A DNA stretch of 62,798 nt from JAXDJJ01 sp034665745 (GTDB lineage Bacteria; Actinomycetota; CADDZG01; WHSQ01), in NCBI GenBank assembly GCA_034665745.1, contig JAXDJJ010000006.1, positions 1-62,798 of the forward strand, given 5' to 3'. Under the pieces are notes generated by a model. The model searched no databases. It was given only the letters and a program-made list of their open reading frames with translations, and was not told the origin of the DNA. The position numbers and the translations under genes were made by a program. This document shows positions 26,440-34,658 of this stretch, piece after piece. The stretch's first letter is position 1, and each line of letters begins with the position of its first letter.

Positions 26440-26445
26440 TATCGT
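26440..26445 (+). promoter_or_regulatory. -10 box (TATCGT), leaderless peptidase gene
   Basis: TATCGT, seven-base spacer, ATG 26453. Supports the shorter start against the open frame from 26291, which only overlaps the PAC2 gene. Confidence 0.5.
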
Positions 26446-26452
26446 CTACGCC

Positions 26453-28243
26453 ATGGCGATGACGACGGAAGTAGACGAGCTCAGCTGGGATATCGACACA
26501 CTCGTAGGGGGCCGCGGCGCTGCAGGCGTCGATGAACTCCTCGATGAGGCCCGCACCAAGGCCGAGGGTCTGGTCAAACAGAAGGGCAAGATCGCAACGT
26601 TCGACGCGGGCGAGCTTGCAAGCTTCGTAACCGAGCTTGGAGCCATCCGCGAGCTCCTCGAGAAGGCCGGGACGTATGCACAACTCGCGTTTTCGACCGA
26701 TACCCAAGACCCCGAACGGGGAGCGTTACTCCAGCGCTTCGAGGAACGCGCTACCGAGGTCTCGACCTTCCTCGTGTTCTGGGAGCTCGAGTGGGTCGCG
26801 GTGCCGGACGACAAAGCGGCCGAGCTCCTTGCCGACGACCGCTTGGCGTTCGCGCGTCATTACCTGACGGTTCAGCGTCGCTACCGCGACCACGTCCTCA
26901 CTGAGCCCGAAGAGAAGGTGCTTGCCGAGAAGTCGGTCACGGGTCGAGCGGCATGGATCCGGTTGTTCTCTGACCAAACCTCTGCGATCGACGTCGAGCT
27001 AGACGGTGACAAGGTCACTCTCGAGGACGCGCTATCGCGTCTGTCGCATCACGATCGTGAGGTCCGTGCAACTACGGCGCACGCGGTCACCGAGGCACTC
27101 CAGCCCGGCATCCGCACCCGGGCGTTCATCTACAACATGCTGATGCAGGACAAAGCGACCGACGATCGCCTGCGCAGCTACGGGAACTGGTTACAGAGCT
27201 TCAACCTCTCGCAGGAAGCCTCTGACGAAGCCGTCCAGGCCCTCGTGACCGCGGTCAAGGGGCGCTACGACATCGGCCAGCGTTGGTATGCGTTGAAGGC
27301 GCAGGTGCTTGGTGTGGACAAGCTCGCCTACTACGACCGTGGCGCGAACGTCATCGACGATGACGAGGACACCGCATGGAACGAGGCAAGAGACATCGTG
27401 TTGGACTGCTACAGCGCGTTCTCCAAGGATGTCGGCGACATCATCAAGCGTTTCTTCGACGAGCGGTGGATCGACGTAATGGCACGGCCCGGCAAGATGC
27501 CCGGCGCGTTCTGCGCATCGGCCGCGGCCTCGCACCACCCTTACGTGATGCTGAACTACACGGGCAAGCGCAGGGATGTCTTGGTCCTAGCTCACGAGCT
27601 CGGTCACGGGTTGCACCAGGTCCTCGGCAATGTTCAGGGTCCGTTCCACCACGAGACACCTCTGACGGTGGCTGAGACCGCATCCGTGTTCGGCGAGTCG
27701 ATCGTCTTCAACCGACTCCTCGAACAAGCTGACTCGCCCCGCTCGCGCTTCGCACTGCTCGCTCAGAAGGTCGAAGGCTCGATCGCAACCGTGTTCCGTC
27801 AGGTCGCGATGAACCAGTTCGAGGATCTCGTCCACAACTCGCGCCGTGACGAGGGCGAGTTGTCCGTGGACAAGCTCGGCGACCTCTGGATCCAGACGCA
27901 GACGGAGATGCTGGGCGATCCGGTCGAGCTCGACGACGAATACCGCTCGTGGTGGAGCTATATCCCGCACTTCATCCACGTTCCCGGTTACGTGTACTCG
28001 TACGCGTTCGGTCACTTGCTGGCGACGTCCGTCTACGGGCTCTATGAGCAGAGAGGTGCGGACTTCGTTCCGAAGTACCTCGAGATGTTGGGCGCGGGTG
28101 GGTCACGTGCGCCAGAAGAGCTCGCGCAGATCGTCGATTGTGATCTGACCGATCCATCGTTCTGGGGGACCGGTTTGGAACTGATCGCGCGCGACATCGA
28201 GCTTGCCGAGGCCGCTGGTCGGGAGGCCGGGGTACTCACCTAA
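26453..28243 (+). CDS. pepF: M3B oligoendopeptidase F (PepF-like)
   Basis: A 596-residue cytosolic zinc peptidase that degrades short peptides. The zinc motif is HELGHGLHQ (HExxH), with the third ligand Glu in the following ETASVFGE segment, and a substrate-side HVPGYVYSYAFGHLLA near the C-terminus. Length matches PepF. The next gene starts directly after its TAA. Confidence 0.9.
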   Translation: MAMTTEVDELSWDIDTLVGGRGAAGVDELLDEARTKAEGLVKQKGKIATFDAGELASFVTELGAIRELLEKAGTYAQLAFSTDTQDPERGALLQRFEERATEVSTFLVFWELEWVAVPDDKAAELLADDRLAFARHYLTVQRRYRDHVLTEPEEKVLAEKSVTGRAAWIRLFSDQTSAIDVELDGDKVTLEDALSRLSHHDREVRATTAHAVTEALQPGIRTRAFIYNMLMQDKATDDRLRSYGNWLQSFNLSQEASDEAVQALVTAVKGRYDIGQRWYALKAQVLGVDKLAYYDRGANVIDDDEDTAWNEARDIVLDCYSAFSKDVGDIIKRFFDERWIDVMARPGKMPGAFCASAAASHHPYVMLNYTGKRRDVLVLAHELGHGLHQVLGNVQGPFHHETPLTVAETASVFGESIVFNRLLEQADSPRSRFALLAQKVEGSIATVFRQVAMNQFEDLVHNSRRDEGELSVDKLGDLWIQTQTEMLGDPVELDDEYRSWWSYIPHFIHVPGYVYSYAFGHLLATSVYGLYEQRGADFVPKYLEMLGAGGSRAPEELAQIVDCDLTDPSFWGTGLELIARDIELAEAAGREAGVLT

Positions 28244-28855
28244 GTGTCCGCGTTCCTCGAGGGCCTCCTCGCCGGTTACGGCATCGCGATGCCGGTCGGC
28301 GCCATCGGAGTGCTCTTGATCGACCTCGCTCTCCGGCGTGGGTTCAAACCTGCGGCAGCTGCGGGGGTGGGAGCAGCGAGCGCCGATCTTGTCTATGCGC
28401 TGATCGCGGTGCTGCTTGGGTCGGCAGTGGCAGGTGCCATCGCGCCGTATCAACACACATTCTCGATCGTCTCGGCGGTCGTGCTGTTGGTGATCGCTGC
28501 GAATCTTCTGCGCGGGGCGCTGAAGCGGCGTGGGGTCGAGCCTCAGCAACATGTGGAAACCAAAGGTCTCGTCGCGATCTACTTCCGCTTCCTCGGCCTG
28601 ACGATCCTCAACCCCGCAACGATCACCTACTTCGTCGCCCTGATCGTGGGCCTCGACCGAGGCGACGCGGACACGACTTCGAAGGTCCTATTCGTGGTTG
28701 CCGTGTTCCTAGCATCCGCATCGTGGCAAGTGTTCCTCTCGGGCGTGGGGGCCGTGTTGCACAAGCGCCTTCCCAACAGCGCTCGGGTGCTCGTCGGCGT
28801 TGTGGGAGCGACCGTGGTCGCGGGCCTCGCTGTGCGACTGTTCATCAAGGCCTAA
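28244..28855 (+). CDS. LysE/RhtB-type amino acid exporter
   Basis: A 203-residue membrane protein with six hydrophobic segments and the family's N-terminal pattern (AMPVGAIGVLLIDLALRRGF, then GVGAASADLVYALIA and LTILNPATITYFVAL). GTG 28244 abuts the pepF stop (TAAGTG), so amino acids released by peptidolysis may be exported by its neighbour; this link is inference. A terminator hairpin follows. Confidence 0.8.
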   Translation: MSAFLEGLLAGYGIAMPVGAIGVLLIDLALRRGFKPAAAAGVGAASADLVYALIAVLLGSAVAGAIAPYQHTFSIVSAVVLLVIAANLLRGALKRRGVEPQQHVETKGLVAIYFRFLGLTILNPATITYFVALIVGLDRGDADTTSKVLFVVAVFLASASWQVFLSGVGAVLHKRLPNSARVLVGVVGATVVAGLAVRLFIKA

Positions 28856-28860
28856 ACGCG

Positions 28861-28896
28861 GCGACGGCCCCCCGTCCGGAGACGAGGAGCCGTCGC
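28861..28896. terminator. Bidirectional terminator hairpin
   Basis: Perfect arms GCGACGGC (28861-28868) and GCCGTCGC (28889-28896) around a 20-base loop, between the convergent lysE-like and protease genes. No clear T-run on either side. Confidence 0.5.
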
Positions 28897-28919
28897 GGTG
28901 CCAGTCGTGCGGGGGAGGT

Positions 28920-30035
28920 CTAAGGAAGTCCTGCTACGGGGAACGGATAGGGAACGATCTGGCCGACGGCCGGTGTGCCGACCATCGTGACCCGGGTGCC
29001 ACCCATGATCCCGAAGCCGTCGCGCATCAGCGGGTCGACCCACAGGTGGGTCATGATCCCGGCCGCCTGCATGTTGGCCCCGACGGTGTCGCCGAGCAAT
29101 GTGTTCGCGCCGGACCCGGAATCACCGGGTGCGATGGCGCCGAAGAACATGAAGCTGTCGGGGTTCCACGCGATCGCTTCACCGGCGCGCGGTGTGCCAC
29201 CCGCACCAACGCCGACGCCGTGGCCGTAATGGACAACGGTCTGCGCGAGGAACGGGTTCGGATCGACGGACACGGTCGGGTCCTGGTTGTTCGGCCAGTC
29301 GAAGTTGGCCAGGCGCCCCTGGGCGGTATACGAGCCGCGCGGCCCACCCCAGAAGCACATCGTCGGCGTGGTGAGGGCCTGGTACGCCGGGTCGATCGAG
29401 ATCAACGCGTAGTCATCGCCGAGGCTGTTGTTGTGGCTCGTCGAGAAGCGGCCGAAGTCGAGCAACACGACGCCGGTCGCGTCGGCCCGGTTCCCGAACG
29501 CAGCGATGACGGTTGCAGTGGTTCCGACGCCGCCGCAGTGTCCGGCGGTCGAGATGGAGTAGCCGCCGGCTGCTCCATACACATGAGCCATCGAGCACAA
29601 AGAGATGCCGCTCCCATCAACGATCAGCAGAAGTGAGCCGGGACGGATGCCGAGGCAACCGGTTCCGGCGAAGGTCCCGGCTTGGGGGAGAGGGCTCATC
29701 GCGTTCTCGAGCGATTCCGTGGGAACGTCGTAGGTCGCGCCGCTCTTGGTGACCAAGGTCGGGGTGGGGTAGTCCTGGGCAGTGAGGACCTCACGGGACG
29801 GAAGCCCGATCATGTCGAGCTGCCGATCTGTGAGTTCCATCTTCATCTTGGCCCAGTGTGGCTTCGGGTTCGCTGCGAGCAGTTTGTCGACCCACTGGTC
29901 GCGCAACTGACACAACGCGTCCTTGTCGATCGTGAACTCTTTGAGGGATGTCTGGTCGCTTGCGGCCGCGATGCCGGATTGCAGTCCGACAACGACCAGG
30001 GCCATCGCTACGACACTGATCAATGTCCTGCGCAT
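28920..30035 (-). CDS. Secreted chymotrypsin-like (S1 family) serine protease
   Basis: A 371-residue secreted protease. Signal peptide about residues 1-25, then a propeptide-like helical region to about 100. The catalytic triad is visible: His166 (STAGHCGG), Asp207 or Asp208 (GDDYALISID) and Ser306 (APGDSGSGA). Several Cys suggest disulfides. Only a short tail follows the triad. Family members cleave extracellular proteins; specificity is unknown. Confidence 0.85.
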   Translation of the reverse strand: MRRTLISVVAMALVVVGLQSGIAAASDQTSLKEFTIDKDALCQLRDQWVDKLLAANPKPHWAKMKMELTDRQLDMIGLPSREVLTAQDYPTPTLVTKSGATYDVPTESLENAMSPLPQAGTFAGTGCLGIRPGSLLLIVDGSGISLCSMAHVYGAAGGYSISTAGHCGGVGTTATVIAAFGNRADATGVVLLDFGRFSTSHNNSLGDDYALISIDPAYQALTTPTMCFWGGPRGSYTAQGRLANFDWPNNQDPTVSVDPNPFLAQTVVHYGHGVGVGAGGTPRAGEAIAWNPDSFMFFGAIAPGDSGSGANTLLGDTVGANMQAAGIMTHLWVDPLMRDGFGIMGGTRVTMVGTPAVGQIVPYPFPVAGLP

Positions 30036-30049
30036 GGATCCTCTCCTCT

Positions 30050-30081
30050 GGTTGGGCTACTTGCTTCTTGTCCCTCCCAAC
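30050..30081. repeat. Inverted repeat in the leader of the protease gene
   Basis: GGTTGGG (30050-30056) and CCCAACC (30075-30081) with an 18-base spacer, just upstream of the protease ATG. Possible mRNA leader hairpin or operator. The rest of this 230-base gap holds only the DUF3151 promoter. Confidence 0.3.
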
Positions 30082-30253
30082 CAGTGGAAACACCTGCAAA
30101 CTTCCTGATTCTTTGATGTCACGTTGTGCGGTCGAACACAACTCTGCGTTATCTGTGCAGGTCGCTGGTCGAAGCTCTCGTCGCGGAGGAATTACCAGGT
30201 GACCCTGCGCTTCTGAAAAAGTGCAGACCGCACAAGCTCGCTCTGCGGGTCCG

Positions 30254-30259
30254 TAGACT
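30254..30259 (+). promoter_or_regulatory. -10 box (TAGACT), leaderless DUF3151 gene
   Basis: TAGACT, six-base spacer gcagag, ATG 30266; no SD. Confidence 0.6.
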
Positions 30260-30265
30260 GCAGAG

Positions 30266-30664
30266 ATGGCTGAGCTTCCGATCACCGAATCTGCTGAGAC
30301 CACGATCGAAGAACCGCAGGGTTCTCTCGATGCGCTGGCATCAACCGATCCGAGCGAAGTTGCCGCGAAGTGGCCTGAATGTCTGACCGCGTGGGCCGCG
30401 TTGGGCGAGCGTTCGCTCGGTGAGGGAAAGCCGGTCGAGGCATACGCCTATTTCCGGGTCGGCTACCACCGTGGACTCGATCGCATCCGCCGGGCCGGCT
30501 GGCGCGGCGCAGGGCAGGTGCCGTGGAGTCACGAACCGAACCGCGGCTTCCTCCGGTCCCTGCAGGGTCTCGCGGCGGCAGCTGCGGCGATCGGCGAGGA
30601 CGCGGAAGCTCAACGCTGCGAGGAGTTCTTCGCTCAGCTGGCGCCCGACGCTCCCACGGCCTGA
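30266..30664 (+). CDS. DUF3151 family protein
   Basis: A 132-residue actinobacterial protein with the DUF3151 signature: AAKWPECLTAWAALGE, VEAYAYFRVGYHRGLDRIRRAGWRG and VPWSHEPNRGFLRSLQGL. TPR-like helical pairs are likely. Cytosolic, function unknown. A useful marker that this DNA is actinobacterial. Confidence 0.85.
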   Translation: MAELPITESAETTIEEPQGSLDALASTDPSEVAAKWPECLTAWAALGERSLGEGKPVEAYAYFRVGYHRGLDRIRRAGWRGAGQVPWSHEPNRGFLRSLQGLAAAAAAIGEDAEAQRCEEFFAQLAPDAPTA

Positions 30665-30730
30665 ACCGAAAGGGTCACCCGAACGGGCTCAGCGGAGGGG
30701 GCTCGGCCCCCTGTGGCGAATCTTTCCGGG

Positions 30731-31963
30731 ATGCACATCCGACCTAAGAACCTGATCGTCACCTGCGTGGTCGCGGCCCTCTGTCTCGCGGCCCTCGCGC
30801 CTGCCGGCGCCGCCACCCGAGATGACGATGTCGTTAGCCACGGTCTCGAGCTCGTGGCGACGGTCCCGTATCTGCACGGAACGCATCTCGTTGCCACCAC
30901 TATCAAGGGCCGCGACTACATGTTCGCGGCGACGCAAGCGTCCGGGCCTGCCGACCTGCGTGTCATCGACGTTACGAGTCCGGAGCACCCAAAGGTCAAG
31001 GCGGTGTTGAAGTGCGGTTCGTTCCAAGGGAACCTGCAGATCAGCGCGGACAACAAGACGTTGATCGTTGGGGTTGATGGCCCGACCTCGGATGGTTACT
31101 GCGTCCCCGGCCTCGACGAGGGCTTCGCCACCTTGGACATCTCGAACCCGACCAAGCCGCGTCCCATAGGGTTCGCTTCCATCCCGGGCGGGTCGCACTC
31201 GACCGCCACGCATCCGACGAAGCCGCTCGTCTACAACGCTCCGGAAGGATCGCCGGTGCCGGATCGCAGCCCCATGGGACAACTCGAGGTGTGGTCGATC
31301 GCCAACCCTGCGAAGCCCAAGCTCGTCACGACAGTGACCATGCCCGGCATCCACAGTCCGCACGACATCTCGTTCAACAAGAACGGCTCGATGGCTGCGA
31401 TCGCGAGCATCTCTGGCTTCCAACTCGTCGATACCCGCGATCCTGCGAACCCGAAGATCGAATACAACTCGCAATGTCCCGGCTGCCAGCACGCGCACGA
31501 GGCTCGGTTCACTCCCGACGGCAAGACCCTCATCGTCAACGACGAAGCGATGACCGGCGCGGCCTACCCATGTCCGGGCGGAGCGCTGTACTTCTACGAC
31601 ATCACGGGCTCGCCGGGGGCTCACACCGCTGAACTCAAGGGCACGTATTCGCCGGGAGATGTGGGTGTCAGTGCCGACAACGAAGCGGGGTTCTGCACGG
31701 CGCATGTGTTCGATATCTCCGACGATGGCTCGCGCGTCGCGACGTCGTGGCATTCGGCCGGCGTCAGGTATCTGGACATCACCCACCATGAAGGTCAGAC
31801 TCTCGGCACGACGTGGTCATCGGGGGCCGGGGCGGTGGTCGAGCTTGGTTCGTATGTGACCTCGGGCGGCGACTTCTTCACCGCCAAGTTCCTCGACGGT
31901 CCCTACATCTATGCCGTCGATATGACTGTGGGCTTGCAGATCTTCAAAGTCGTCGCCGACTGA
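30731..31963 (+). CDS. Secreted LVIVD/beta-propeller protein 1
   Basis: A 410-residue secreted protein: signal peptide (IVTCVVAALCLAALAPAGAA), then propeller blades with the LVIVD-type pattern (LRVIDVTSPEHPKV, FATLDISNPTKPRPIG, LEVWSIANPAKPKLV, FQLVDTRDPANPKIE). ATG 30731 places the signal peptide correctly; GAATCT seven bases upstream is a near-match to the -10. Related to two other genes in this window. Binding or surface role likely; no catalytic motif seen. Confidence 0.8.
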   Translation: MHIRPKNLIVTCVVAALCLAALAPAGAATRDDDVVSHGLELVATVPYLHGTHLVATTIKGRDYMFAATQASGPADLRVIDVTSPEHPKVKAVLKCGSFQGNLQISADNKTLIVGVDGPTSDGYCVPGLDEGFATLDISNPTKPRPIGFASIPGGSHSTATHPTKPLVYNAPEGSPVPDRSPMGQLEVWSIANPAKPKLVTTVTMPGIHSPHDISFNKNGSMAAIASISGFQLVDTRDPANPKIEYNSQCPGCQHAHEARFTPDGKTLIVNDEAMTGAAYPCPGGALYFYDITGSPGAHTAELKGTYSPGDVGVSADNEAGFCTAHVFDISDDGSRVATSWHSAGVRYLDITHHEGQTLGTTWSSGAGAVVELGSYVTSGGDFFTAKFLDGPYIYAVDMTVGLQIFKVVAD

Positions 31964-31982
31964 CCTTTCGGGCCTCGCCCGG

Positions 31983-32468
31983 ATGAAGGATGATGCCAGC
32001 GTGCATCCCAACGAAGAACTGATCTCGAACTTCTATTCCGCGTTCGCGTCGGGCGACCACGCCACGATGGAGGCGAGCTACACCGACGACGCGACGTTCT
32101 CGGATCCCGTGTTCCCGAGCCTCACCGCGGACGAGGCACGGGCGATGTGGCGGATGTTCTGCACGAGCGGCAATGACGTCAAGGTGAACTTCTCCGAGGT
32201 CCAGGCCGACGACCAGAGCGGCTCGGCGCACTGGGATGCGGTCTACAAGTTCCCCAAGACGGGGCGCGAGGTGCATAACCACATCCAGGCATCGTTCCTG
32301 TTCCGGGACGGGAAGATCGTTCGTCACAGGGATGACTTCAACTTCTATGCCTGGACGCGTATGGCTCTGGGCCCGGTAGGAACGGCACTCGGATGGTCAC
32401 CGATCGTGCAAGGCCAGGTGCGCAAGCAAGCTGCGTCGCAGCTCCGTCATTTCCGTTCGGGGAGCTAG
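31983..32468 (+). CDS. SnoaL/NTF2-like protein
   Basis: A 161-residue cone-fold protein: LISNFYSAFASGDHATMEASYTDDATFSDPVF at the N-terminus, later HWDAVYKFPKTGREVHNHIQASFLFRDGKIVRHRDDFNFY. This is the SnoaL-like pattern of small cyclases, isomerases or ligand-binding proteins. GTG 32001 is an alternative start. Stops on a CTAG shared with the convergent GAF gene. Confidence 0.8.
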   Translation: MKDDASVHPNEELISNFYSAFASGDHATMEASYTDDATFSDPVFPSLTADEARAMWRMFCTSGNDVKVNFSEVQADDQSGSAHWDAVYKFPKTGREVHNHIQASFLFRDGKIVRHRDDFNFYAWTRMALGPVGTALGWSPIVQGQVRKQAASQLRHFRSGS

Positions 32469-33142
32469 GCGCCGAGCGCGACACCCTTATCTTCCGCGGC
32501 ACGGAACAAGCGAAGCGCAGCGAGACGTAGCTCTAGTTCGTCGACGACGATGTCGGCCAGCTGCTTCAGCGTCATCAATTGATCGTCGGTGAGTTCACGC
32601 GGTTCCTTATCGATGATGTTCAAGGTCCCGAGGTTGTAACCGTCGGCGGTGGTCAGTGGTGCGCCAGCGTAGAAGCGGAGGCCGAGGTCGCCCCTAACCA
32701 GGGGATTCTCGAGCGTGCGGGGATCGGAGAGAGCGTCGTTCACTACCCACGGCTCGTACTCGATGATCGCCGAAGCGCACAGCCCTGGGTCGCGACCGAT
32801 CTGTTCAGCATCGATCCCGTGCTTCGACTTGAACCAGATGCGATCCTCGTCGACAACGGTGATGGTCGCGATCGGAACCTCGAAGATGCGGGCGGCGAGA
32901 TTCGTGATGCGATCGAACGCGCCATCAGGAGGCGTATCGAGGATCTCGTACCGGCCAACCGCGGCCATGCGGAGGTCTTCGTTGTCGGGGATGAGTGCAC
33001 TCGGCGTAACAGAGGAAGGTGTGACGGTGACGTCGGACGCAGTCTCGAGCAAGGGAGACGAGCAAACCGGGCAGGCGTCCCCGTCGGACGAACCTCGATA
33101 AACGGTTCGCATACATGTGCCACAGAAAGCTTCACTGATCAC
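32465..33142 (-). CDS. GAF domain protein with N-terminal zinc ribbon
   Basis: A 225-residue cytosolic protein. Residues 8-27 hold a C-x2-C ... C-x2-C ribbon (FCGTCMRT, ACPVCSS), and residues 60-205 form a GAF domain of the type found before GGDEF or kinase modules (RYEILDTPPDGAFDRIT, IWFKSKHGID, AGAPLTTADGYNLGTLNIID). No output domain follows, so it may act as a stand-alone sensor or partner. The ribbon suggests metal or redox sensing; inference. Confidence 0.82.
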   Translation of the reverse strand: MISEAFCGTCMRTVYRGSSDGDACPVCSSPLLETASDVTVTPSSVTPSALIPDNEDLRMAAVGRYEILDTPPDGAFDRITNLAARIFEVPIATITVVDEDRIWFKSKHGIDAEQIGRDPGLCASAIIEYEPWVVNDALSDPRTLENPLVRGDLGLRFYAGAPLTTADGYNLGTLNIIDKEPRELTDDQLMTLKQLADIVVDELELRLAALRLFRAAEDKGVALGA

Positions 33143-33174
33143 GCAGATACCTCCGGAAGGAAGAAGGGATGGGC

Positions 33175-33191
33175 CCGGCCCTCAGGGCCGG
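33175..33191. repeat. GC-rich hairpin upstream of GAF gene
   Basis: CCGGCC (33175-33180), loop ctcag, GGCCGG (33186-33191) in the gap between the divergent GAF gene and the small basic protein gene. Could be part of the GAF mRNA leader. Confidence 0.35.
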
Positions 33192-33266
33192 TCACTCCGC
33201 TCAACGGTGACCACGACCGGTTATTCCCAGTTATCCATCCGCGAATCCGACTAGGCTCAACCGACG

Positions 33267-33461
33267 ATGAATAGGGGTGGATTCTCGTGGAAGCGCTTCG
33301 TCGGAGTCAGTCGGGCGAAGTCCAAGATCTCTCGCTCGATCGGCATCCCGTTGTCCCGTTCGGGCCGCCAGCAGAAGGTCGGTCGCATGGTTACCGGCGG
33401 GTGTCTGCTTCCACTCCTCGCCGGACTTGCGGCCCTCGTCGTTCTGGCTCGCGTCCTCTAG
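33267..33461 (+). CDS. Small basic protein with C-terminal membrane segment
   Basis: A 64-residue protein: Arg/Lys-rich (FSWKRFVGVSRAKSKISRSIGIPLSRSGRQQKVGRM), then one hydrophobic helix. The SRAKSKISRSIGIPL-RSGRQ-K-GR pattern recalls small conserved actinobacterial proteins I cannot name. TAGGCT lies nine bases before ATG 33267. Function unknown. Confidence 0.6.
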   Translation: MNRGGFSWKRFVGVSRAKSKISRSIGIPLSRSGRQQKVGRMVTGGCLLPLLAGLAALVVLARVL

Positions 33462-33496
33462 GGATATAGAGGAAGTCGGTGGGGCAGGATGGGCCC

Positions 33497-33904
33497 ATGA
33501 CGGGATCTGGTTCGAAGCTCGACTGGGCCAAGTGGATCCTTGGCGCGTCGCTCGTAGCGACCGTCATCCACTACACCGACAACTACATCAACATCGCGGA
33601 CTATCCGCAGCCGGAGTTCATCGACCACAAGGTTGTCGTGATCGCATGGCTCGCCTTCACCCTCTTCGGGATCCTCGGGTATCTGTTGCTCACCCGCGGG
33701 CAGACCTTCGTTGCTGGGCTCGCATTCCTCGTGTACTCGTACACAGCACTGAGCAGCCTCGGCCACTACAAGTTCGGGTCGATGGCGGTGTTCACACCGA
33801 AGATGCATCTCTTCATCTGGATGGATGCGCTAACGGGGGCCGCGGTGCTGGGCCTTGCCATCTGGTGCCTTTCGGACCTACGTAAGCCCATCAGTGTCGT
33901 CTGA
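33497..33904 (+). CDS. Four-helix membrane protein of unknown function
   Basis: A 135-residue membrane protein with four hydrophobic segments and conserved-looking polar residues between helix 1 and 2 (HYTDNYINIADYP). CAGGAT with a six-base spacer precedes ATG 33497, so this start is chosen over 33479. The next gene starts one base after its stop. No family named. Confidence 0.65.
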   Translation: MTGSGSKLDWAKWILGASLVATVIHYTDNYINIADYPQPEFIDHKVVVIAWLAFTLFGILGYLLLTRGQTFVAGLAFLVYSYTALSSLGHYKFGSMAVFTPKMHLFIWMDALTGAAVLGLAIWCLSDLRKPISVV

Positions 33905-33905
33905 C

Positions 33906-34142
33906 ATGAACTCGAAGTGGTCGTTGTGGTCGGAAGACTCGGTGCTCTCGATCGGGTCGAAGGGCTCGGTTCTGTCGATCGGGTCTATCGGATCGGCCCT
34001 GTCGATCGGTTCCGTGGGCTCGTTCGCCTCGATCCTGTCGATCGGTTCGTTCGCGTCGGCGGCGTGTCTGCTCTCGGCGCGGTCTTATCGTTCGATCATG
34101 TCGTACCGGGCCAAGCGCTCGATCCAGGAAGCGGGTAGCTAG
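33906..34142 (+). CDS. Ser/Gly nonapeptide-repeat protein
   Basis: A 78-residue protein whose centre repeats the nonapeptide S-V/A-L-S-I-G-S-x-G about four times (residues 13-48), followed by a basic tail with SYRSIMSYRAKRSIQ. The DNA repeats in 27-base steps. Regular Ser/Gly/Ile spacing suggests a beta-solenoid or filament-like fold; this is inference. It follows the four-helix membrane gene by one base and shares a CTAG with the convergent Ddn-like gene. Similar Ser-Ile-Gly-Ser proteins occur in Actinobacteria, without known function. Confidence 0.65.
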   Translation: MNSKWSLWSEDSVLSIGSKGSVLSIGSIGSALSIGSVGSFASILSIGSFASAACLLSARSYRSIMSYRAKRSIQEAGS

Positions 34143-34546
34143 ACCTTCTCGAGGACGATCACGGGGATCTTGCGCGTGGTCTTCAGCTCGTAGTCCGCGA
34201 ACCCGGGCCAAAGTTCCTTCTGTTTCTCCCAGATGGTGTCGTACTCGGCGCCTTCCGCGATCCTTGCTCGCGCTGGCCAGGTTTCGGTGCCGACCTCGAC
34301 GGTCACATCCGGATTCGCTTTGATGTTGAAGAACCAGTCTGGATGCGTAGGGGCGCCTCCCTTGGAACCGAAGATCGCGACCGCACCGTTGTCGAGAGGT
34401 TGATATGCGAGAGGGTTGACCCTCTCCGTTCCGGTCTTCGCCCCGCGGTGGTGCACCAGCGCTATGAGCCGGCCCTCGAAGGGACCTCCCACTCGACCTT
34501 CGTTCGCGCGGAACTCTTCGATGATGTTTGCGTTCCAGTCAGGCAT
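34139..34546 (-). CDS. Ddn-like deazaflavin (F420)-dependent nitroreductase family protein
   Basis: A 135-residue split beta-barrel protein of the Ddn/DUF385 family that uses F420H2 to reduce quinones or nitro compounds. Motifs: VGGPFEGRLIALVHHRGAKTGTERVNPLAY, GAVAIFGSKGGAPTHPDWFFNIKANPDVTVEVG. ATG 34546 follows GGGAGGG. One of two Ddn-like genes in the window. Confidence 0.88.
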   Translation of the reverse strand: MPDWNANIIEEFRANEGRVGGPFEGRLIALVHHRGAKTGTERVNPLAYQPLDNGAVAIFGSKGGAPTHPDWFFNIKANPDVTVEVGTETWPARARIAEGAEYDTIWEKQKELWPGFADYELKTTRKIPVIVLEKV

Positions 34547-34658
34547 CAAGTCCCTCCCACGTCACAACATAGATAGAGGTATCAGTCGTTCAATCCGGAA
34601 CCCTATGGGTAGGACGTACAAGAAGCTGCGTCCAACTCTGAAGGGTCGTGAAACCGCT

